A stretch of DNA of 64,000 nt from Chloroflexota bacterium (lineage in GTDB: Bacteria; Chloroflexota; Dehalococcoidia; Tepidiformales; Tepidiformaceae): positions 62,001-126,000 of the forward strand of contig JAPPAK010000006.1 of assembly GCA_026705605.1 (NCBI GenBank). The letters run 5' to 3'. Shown one piece after another: positions 59,941 through 64,000 of this stretch (position 1 is its first letter; each line of letters starts with the position of its first letter). The notes under the pieces were generated by a model that worked only from the letters and a program-made list of their open reading frames with translations, was not told the DNA's origin and searched no databases. Made by a program: the position numbers and the translations under genes.

Positions 59941-61340
59941 CGCGGCGCGAGCTTTCCGAGGGGGAGGGCGGCGCGCTCGACCGTCGGGAAGACGGCCAGC
60001 CCCGCCTCGATGAGCTCCTCGCGGACCGAGTCGATCAGCGTGCGCTGCCACTCGACCGTCAGCTCCGTGGCGCCCAGCACGACCGCGATGGGGATGGGCG
60101 ACCCCGCGATCGCTTCCTGGAGGCGTGTGCAGGCGTGACGCAGGCGCCCTTCCGCCTCGGGACGTCCGAGGAACCACTCCTCGCCCACGTTCGCGATACC
60201 GAGGTCGTAGGCGCCCGAGCCCGCCATCATCGCGAGCATGCCGTTCGCCGAGAGCCCGCTGCCCGCCAGGATCGACTGGTCGACCGGGTTCCGGATCCAG
60301 TCCGCGAGCGCCGGGGCGCGCTCGGCGACGCGCTCCCGCACATCTTTAGGCAGGGGCGGCAGCGCGAGTTCCTGGCTCGCGCAGGCGTCCGCCGACTGCA
60401 CGCTGCGTCCGCCCCCTCCCCCGGCAACCGCCACCCGCCTTCCGCCCGGACGCTCAAGCAGCGAGGCCGCCACCATCAGGTCGAGGAGCTGTTCCTGGCT
60501 GTGCGCCTCGATCGCTCCCGCTTGCCGCAGCATCCCCGACCAGATCGCCGCCTCGCCCGCGAGGGCTGCTGTGTGCGAGGCGGCCGCCCCCGCCCCCTCC
60601 GCCGACCGCCCCGCCTTCTGGATGATGACGGGCTTGCGCGAGGCCGCCCGCCGCAGGCCCTCGTAGAACCCGCGCCCGTCCGCCACCCCCTCCACGTAGG
60701 CGCCGATGACCTCCGTCGCGGGGTCGTCGGCGAGCCAGCCGAGGAGCTCGCCGGGGGTCAGGTCGAGCCCGTTGCCGTAGTTCGCCACCTTGCCGAAGCC
60801 CAGCCCCCGCGCTACCCCCCGAATGACCACCTCGACGGCGTTGTTCCCGCTCTGACTCAGGAAGGCGACCGTGCCGGCGGTGCGGGGCAGGTCGGGGCGG
60901 AAGGCGATGCGCCCCGCCGGGTGGTAGACGCCGAGCCCGTTCGGGCCGAGCAGGCGCACGCCTCGTGCCCGCGCCTTCGCGGCAATCTCCGCCTCGAGCG
61001 CGGCCGCCTCCGCGCCCCCGGTCTCGCTCAGCCGCCCCGTGAACAAGTGCAGGAAGGGGATGCCCGCCTCCCCGCAGGCGTCGACCACGCCGGGGACGCC
61101 GTTCGCAGGGATGCAGCAGATAACGAGGTCGACGGCGCCGGGCACGTCCCCGAGCGCCGGGTAGGCGCGGTAGCCCGCGATCTCGTCCGCTCGCGGGTTG
61201 ATCGGGTAGACCTCGCCCTCGAAGCCGAACTCGCGCAGCGCCCGCACGTAGTCGTGCCCGGGCGAATCCACGTTCGTGGAGGCGCCCACCACCGCCACCG
61301 CGCGGGGCGAGAAGAGCCGGTCAAGGTCCTGCCCGGGCAT
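59937..61340 (-). CDS. Acyl-CoA synthetase (NDP-forming) alpha-type
   Basis: A 467-residue protein of the acetyl-CoA synthetase (ADP-forming) alpha type, which makes ATP or GTP from acyl-CoA. It shows a CoA-binding Rossmann domain ([64 protein letters not shown]), a succinyl-CoA-ligase-like second domain ([20 protein letters not shown]) and the phosphohistidine region [23 protein letters not shown]. It lacks the ATP-grasp beta domain, so a partner is needed. A TACAAT box lies 6 nt before the ATG. Confidence 0.88.
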   Translation of the reverse strand: MPGQDLDRLFSPRAVAVVGASTNVDSPGHDYVRALREFGFEGEVYPINPRADEIAGYRAYPALGDVPGAVDLVICCIPANGVPGVVDACGEAGIPFLHLFTGRLSETGGAEAAALEAEIAAKARARGVRLLGPNGLGVYHPAGRIAFRPDLPRTAGTVAFLSQSGNNAVEVVIRGVARGLGFGKVANYGNGLDLTPGELLGWLADDPATEVIGAYVEGVADGRGFYEGLRRAASRKPVIIQKAGRSAEGAGAAASHTAALAGEAAIWSGMLRQAGAIEAHSQEQLLDLMVAASLLERPGGRRVAVAGGGGGRSVQSADACASQELALPPLPKDVRERVAERAPALADWIRNPVDQSILAGSGLSANGMLAMMAGSGAYDLGIANVGEEWFLGRPEAEGRLRHACTRLQEAIAGSPIPIAVVLGATELTVEWQRTLIDSVREELIEAGLAVFPTVERAALPLGKLAPR

Positions 61341-61400
61341 GGCGCGATTGTAGGGCGCGCGTCGCTACGCTCTCGCCCCCCGACCCGCTACCCTGTTTGC

Positions 61401-62315
61401 ATGACCGCCATGACCGGCCGCAAGCCCGACTGGCTGCGCGTGCGCTTCCCCGTGGGGGGTGGCTACGAGCGTCTGCGCGACCTGATGCGCGAGCAAGAGC
61501 TGCACACGGTCTGCGAGGAGGCCCGCTGCCCCAACATCGGCGACTGCTGGAACCGGGGTACCGCCACCTTCATGATCCTCGGCGACACCTGCACGCGCTC
61601 CTGTGGCTTCTGCGCCGTCACCACCGGACGTCCCGGTGAGCTCGACCTGGGCGAGCCGAAGCGGGTGGCCTTCGCCATCCAGCAAATGGACCTGCGCCAC
61701 GCCGTCATCACCAGCGTGAACCGGGACGACGTATCCGACGGCGGCGCCGGCATCTTCGCCGAGACGATCCGCTGGACGCGCCGCCTCTCCCCGGGCACCA
61801 CCATCGAGGTGCTCATCCCGGACTTCATGGGTAACTGGGACGCCCTCCAGACGGTGCTCGACGCCGCCCCCGAGATCCTCAACCACAACACCGAGACGGT
61901 GCCCCGCCTCTACGGCCGCGTTCGCCCCAAGGCCAAGTACGAGCGCTCCCTCGAGCTGCTCAAGCGCGCGAAGGCGGTCGCCCCCGAGCGCCTCACGAAG
62001 AGCGGCCTCATGGCCGGCCTCGGTGAGACGAAGGACGAGCTCCTCGCCGTCTTCGCCGACCTCCGCGCGAGCGACGTCGACATCCTCACGCTGGGCCAGT
62101 ACCTGCGCCCCGACCAGGACCACCTCCCCATCGACCGTTACTACCACCCCGACGAGTTCGCGGAGCTGGGCGAGGCGGCGAAGAAGATGGGCTTCGCCCA
62201 CGTTGAGTCCGGCCCGCTGGTTCGCAGCTCCTACCACGCCGAGGAGCAGGCCGCCCCCGTCCTCCCCCTCCGCCCCGTCGCCGCCAGCGATGAACTCCTG
62301 CCCCTGGTGGATTAG
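61401..62315 (+). CDS. lipA: Lipoyl synthase
   Basis: LipA inserts two sulfurs into octanoyl groups on lipoyl-dependent enzymes. The 304 residues carry both Fe-S motifs: the auxiliary cluster in [14 protein letters not shown] and the radical-SAM cluster in [53 protein letters not shown] and [24 protein letters not shown] follow. The C-terminal RSSYHAEEQ serine-containing motif is conserved. A TACCCT box lies 6 nt before the ATG, suggesting a leaderless mRNA. Alone on its strand. Confidence 0.97.
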   Translation: MTAMTGRKPDWLRVRFPVGGGYERLRDLMREQELHTVCEEARCPNIGDCWNRGTATFMILGDTCTRSCGFCAVTTGRPGELDLGEPKRVAFAIQQMDLRHAVITSVNRDDVSDGGAGIFAETIRWTRRLSPGTTIEVLIPDFMGNWDALQTVLDAAPEILNHNTETVPRLYGRVRPKAKYERSLELLKRAKAVAPERLTKSGLMAGLGETKDELLAVFADLRASDVDILTLGQYLRPDQDHLPIDRYYHPDEFAELGEAAKKMGFAHVESGPLVRSSYHAEEQAAPVLPLRPVAASDELLPLVD

Positions 62316-62329
62316 CCCCTGCGGAAGCC

Positions 62330-62581
62330 TTAGCGCCCGATCTCGTAGATGGCCACGAACTTCTCGCCGTCGACCACTACGACGTCGAACAGGATGAAGT
62401 AGTCCCCGAAGTCACGAATCCTCTGCGTGAATCCGGCCGTCTCAACTTCGTAGGTGGTCCTGTTGTCTACCTGTGGGCTTCGACAGACCTGAAAGACGCA
62501 CTGCAGAATAAAAGCCCGGTCTTCGGGCTCCAGGTTCGACAGGTAGCTGAGGACGGAGGGTGCGAAGCGATAATCTAGCAC
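62330..62581 (-). CDS. RelE/ParE-like small protein
   Basis: An 83-residue protein resembling the RelE/ParE toxin fold: LDYRFAPSVLSYLSNLEPEDRAFILQCVFQVCRSPQVDN, then FTQRIRDFGDYFILFDVVVVDGEKFVAIYEIG. The GTG start overlaps the stop of a 63-residue partner (GTGCTAG), as in many toxin-antitoxin pairs. Catalytic residues cannot be assigned, so it might be a scaffold-only member. Confidence 0.6.
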   Translation of the reverse strand: MLDYRFAPSVLSYLSNLEPEDRAFILQCVFQVCRSPQVDNRTTYEVETAGFTQRIRDFGDYFILFDVVVVDGEKFVAIYEIGR

Positions 62582-62766
62582 TTGCCTTCGATATCGCTCA
62601 TGGTGAAGCCGCCCCCACCGTTCTTGAAGTACAGATAGCCCTTGCGGGCACGTTCTATGGTCCCCTTGGGTGGCATCCACCAGAGGCGCTGGGAAAGGCG
62701 CACCATGTCGGTTCCCTGGGGTTCCTGGTCAGGGTGCTCGGGCTTCGCTGAGGTGTCCAGGGCCAT
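62575..62766 (-). CDS. Putative antitoxin partner, 63 residues
   Basis: A 63-residue protein with an acidic start (MALDTSAKPEHPDQEPQGTDM) and a basic, hydrophobic end (VRLSQRLWWMPPKGTIERARKGYLYFKNGGGGFTMSDIEGKC). It overlaps the RelE/ParE-like gene by 7 nt. I do not recognise a family. The antitoxin idea rests on size and position only. A longer start upstream is possible. Confidence 0.4.
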   Translation of the reverse strand: MALDTSAKPEHPDQEPQGTDMVRLSQRLWWMPPKGTIERARKGYLYFKNGGGGFTMSDIEGKC

Positions 62767-62873
62767 GGTGAAACTCGTCCCTCTCCGACCCTCATGGTGG
62801 CCGGACATCAGTCCCTTGTCAACGGCCATACCTGTCGGGTGACGGGATCTGTCAGGCCATGCCCAACAGAAGG

Positions 62874-63761
62874 CTACCCCCGCACCAGTGCCGGGATGTC
62901 CGCGAGCGTGTCCGCGACGTGGACGCCGGCGTCGCGTAACAGCGATGCCTTCGCCGCGGCGCTGTCCTCGTCGCGCTGCACGAGCGCGCCCGCGTGACCG
63001 AAACGCACCCCCGGCATCTCCGCCATAAAGTTCCCCGCGATGAAGCTCACGATGCGCAGACCCGTCCCCTGTTTCTGGATGGTCTCGACCAGTTCCGCCT
63101 CCATCGCCCCGCCCGGCTCGCTGAAGGTGACCACCGCTTCGGTCTCCGGGTCGGCCTCGAAGAGAGGCAGGAGGCTCGCGAACGATGACCCCGTGATCGG
63201 GTCGCCGCCGATCGAAATGGCGGTCGAGACGCCGAGGCCCTGCTGCGCCAATAGGCTCGCGATCTCCGTAGTCATCCCGCCCGAGCGCGACATGATCCCG
63301 GTGCTGCCCGGCACGAAGCTGCGGGCCGTGTCGGCGGCGGGACCGCCAACGCTTCCGACCTTCGTCTTTCCCGGCGAGATGAGCCCCATGCTGTTCGGCC
63401 CGATGACGCGCACGCCCTCGCGCGCTGCCAGCTCCACCACCTGCGCGGCGTCCAGACGCGGGACGCGCTCCGTCACAATGACGACGAGCGGGATGCCGTA
63501 GGCGATGCACTCGAAGGCGGCGTCGCGCAGGGCCCGCGGCGGCACCGCGATGACCGCGGCGTTCGGCCCGTGTTCCGCCACCGCCTCGCGAACGGTGTCG
63601 TAGACGGGCACGCCGTGCACGTCGCGGCCGCCCCGGCCGGGCGTGACCCCCGCCACCACCTGTCCCCCGTAGTCGAGTGTGTCGCGCGTGAAGGACACCG
63701 CCTCCCGCCCGGTGATGCCGAGCACGAGGATGCGCGTCGACTCGTCGATGAGGATGCTCAC
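62874..63761 (-). CDS. Succinyl-CoA ligase alpha-type protein
   Basis: A 295-residue protein with the SucD layout. The CoA-binding domain is ILVLGITGREAVSFTRDTLDYGGQVVAGVTPGRGGRDVHGVPVYDTVREAVAEHGPNAAVIAVPP, and the ligase domain is VRVIGPNSMGLISPGKTKVG and GSTGIMSRSGGMTTEIASLLAQQGLGVSTAISIGGDPITGSSFASLLPLFEADPETEAVV. The active phosphohistidine lies in RFGHAGALV. No sucC (beta subunit) is adjacent in the window. The GTG at 63761 overlaps the alkA stop. The downstream space to the small pair holds no gene. Confidence 0.9.
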   Translation of the reverse strand: MSILIDESTRILVLGITGREAVSFTRDTLDYGGQVVAGVTPGRGGRDVHGVPVYDTVREAVAEHGPNAAVIAVPPRALRDAAFECIAYGIPLVVIVTERVPRLDAAQVVELAAREGVRVIGPNSMGLISPGKTKVGSVGGPAADTARSFVPGSTGIMSRSGGMTTEIASLLAQQGLGVSTAISIGGDPITGSSFASLLPLFEADPETEAVVTFSEPGGAMEAELVETIQKQGTGLRIVSFIAGNFMAEMPGVRFGHAGALVQRDEDSAAAKASLLRDAGVHVADTLADIPALVRG

Positions 63762-64000
63762 GCGGGATCCCCCAGCGGCAGGATGACGTCCTCGCTGCGC
63801 CACAGGTACCAGCAGGCGAGCGTCGCCCACGGGTGCCAGGGCGTCCCGATGCGCTCGACCTCGTCGGGCGTCGCCGGCGCTTCGAGGCCGTAGAGGCGCA
63901 TCATCGCCCGGTTCAGGCCGACGTCGGCCGTCGGCAGGACGTCCGGCCGACGTAACTGGAACATCAGGAACATCTGCGCAGTCCAGCGCCCGATGCCCCG
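63758..64000 (-). CDS. alkA: DNA-3-methyladenine glycosylase II (5' end outside window)
   Basis: The C-terminal 80 residues of an AlkA-type HhH-GPD glycosylase that removes alkylated bases. The visible part begins GIGRWTAQMFLMFQLRRPDVLPTADVGLNRAMMRLYGL, with the end of the hairpin motif and the catalytic aspartate in PTADVG. It ends in IGTPWHPWATLACWYLWRSED. The frame runs off the right edge on the minus strand. It overlaps the SucD-like gene by 4 nt, so the two are one transcript. Confidence 0.88.
   Translation of the reverse strand, partial: RGIGRWTAQMFLMFQLRRPDVLPTADVGLNRAMMRLYGLEAPATPDEVERIGTPWHPWATLACWYLWRSEDVILPLGDPA

Overview
The window is about 64 kb of very GC-rich bacterial chromosome. 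It opens inside rnpA and runs into yidD, yidC, jag, parA and parB, with three perfect parS sites, so it is origin-proximal. YidC has the Gram-positive (SpoIIIJ) form, surface proteins are lipoproteins with Thr/Pro linkers, an F420-type LLM oxidoreductase is present, and an orphan GlnR-like regulator sits apart from amt-glnK-glnA. Together these suggest a Terrabacteria lineage, most likely Chloroflexota. The phylum is an inference from gene content only.

Layout. 1-6.6 kb: rnpA-yidD, a 500-bp parS region, a beta-propeller lipoprotein, then a tight operon yidC-jag-pfkB-like-parA-parB. 6.7-13.8 kb: RidA, HigBA, an epimerase/SRPBCC pair, divergent lysA and moaC, a DUF2283/DUF4258 pair, a HAD phosphatase and CapA. 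13.8-17.5 kb (minus strand): radC, a membrane protein, a LysM protein, a phage-like head-tail connector, the GlnR-like regulator, DUF2442 and a ClpS paralogue. 17.6-31.5 kb: a phage portal gene, pyrG, an ECF sigma factor with its membrane partner, a phage TerS-like protein, a subtilase, rlmB, a phosphatase-like/propeller membrane protein, an LLM oxidoreductase, a holin-like pair and an MBL hydrolase. 31.6-44 kb: NYN nuclease, folE, a FemAB-like acetyltransferase, a DUF433/PIN-like pair, an MshA/MshB-like pair, purM, amt-glnK-glnA and a HigB/HigA-ImmA/membrane triad. 44-53.4 kb: CaCA exchanger, nitroreductase, a type II restriction-modification operon, thiolase, rpiB and aspartokinase. 53.6-64 kb: divergent major capsid and large terminase genes, HicAB, tandem membrane paralogues, clpS, two CoA-ligase alpha-type proteins, lipA, a RelE-like pair and alkA (cut by the window end).

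The most striking pattern is that head-morphogenesis and packaging genes of a tailed phage (connector, portal, TerS-like, holin-like, capsid, terminase) are intact but scattered one or two at a time among core genes over 40 kb. There is no integrase and no contiguous prophage. This looks like a domesticated, dispersed phage-derived particle resembling a gene transfer agent. A second pattern is a family of modular hairpin arrays built of units of about 27 nt, which start directly after the stop codons of several genes. Others are many leaderless promoters (a TANNNT box 6-7 nt before the start codon), a GlnR-type nitrogen circuit whose PII and glutamine synthetase lack the usual modification tyrosines, and an orphan branched-chain-type attenuator-like leader in front of rpiB.
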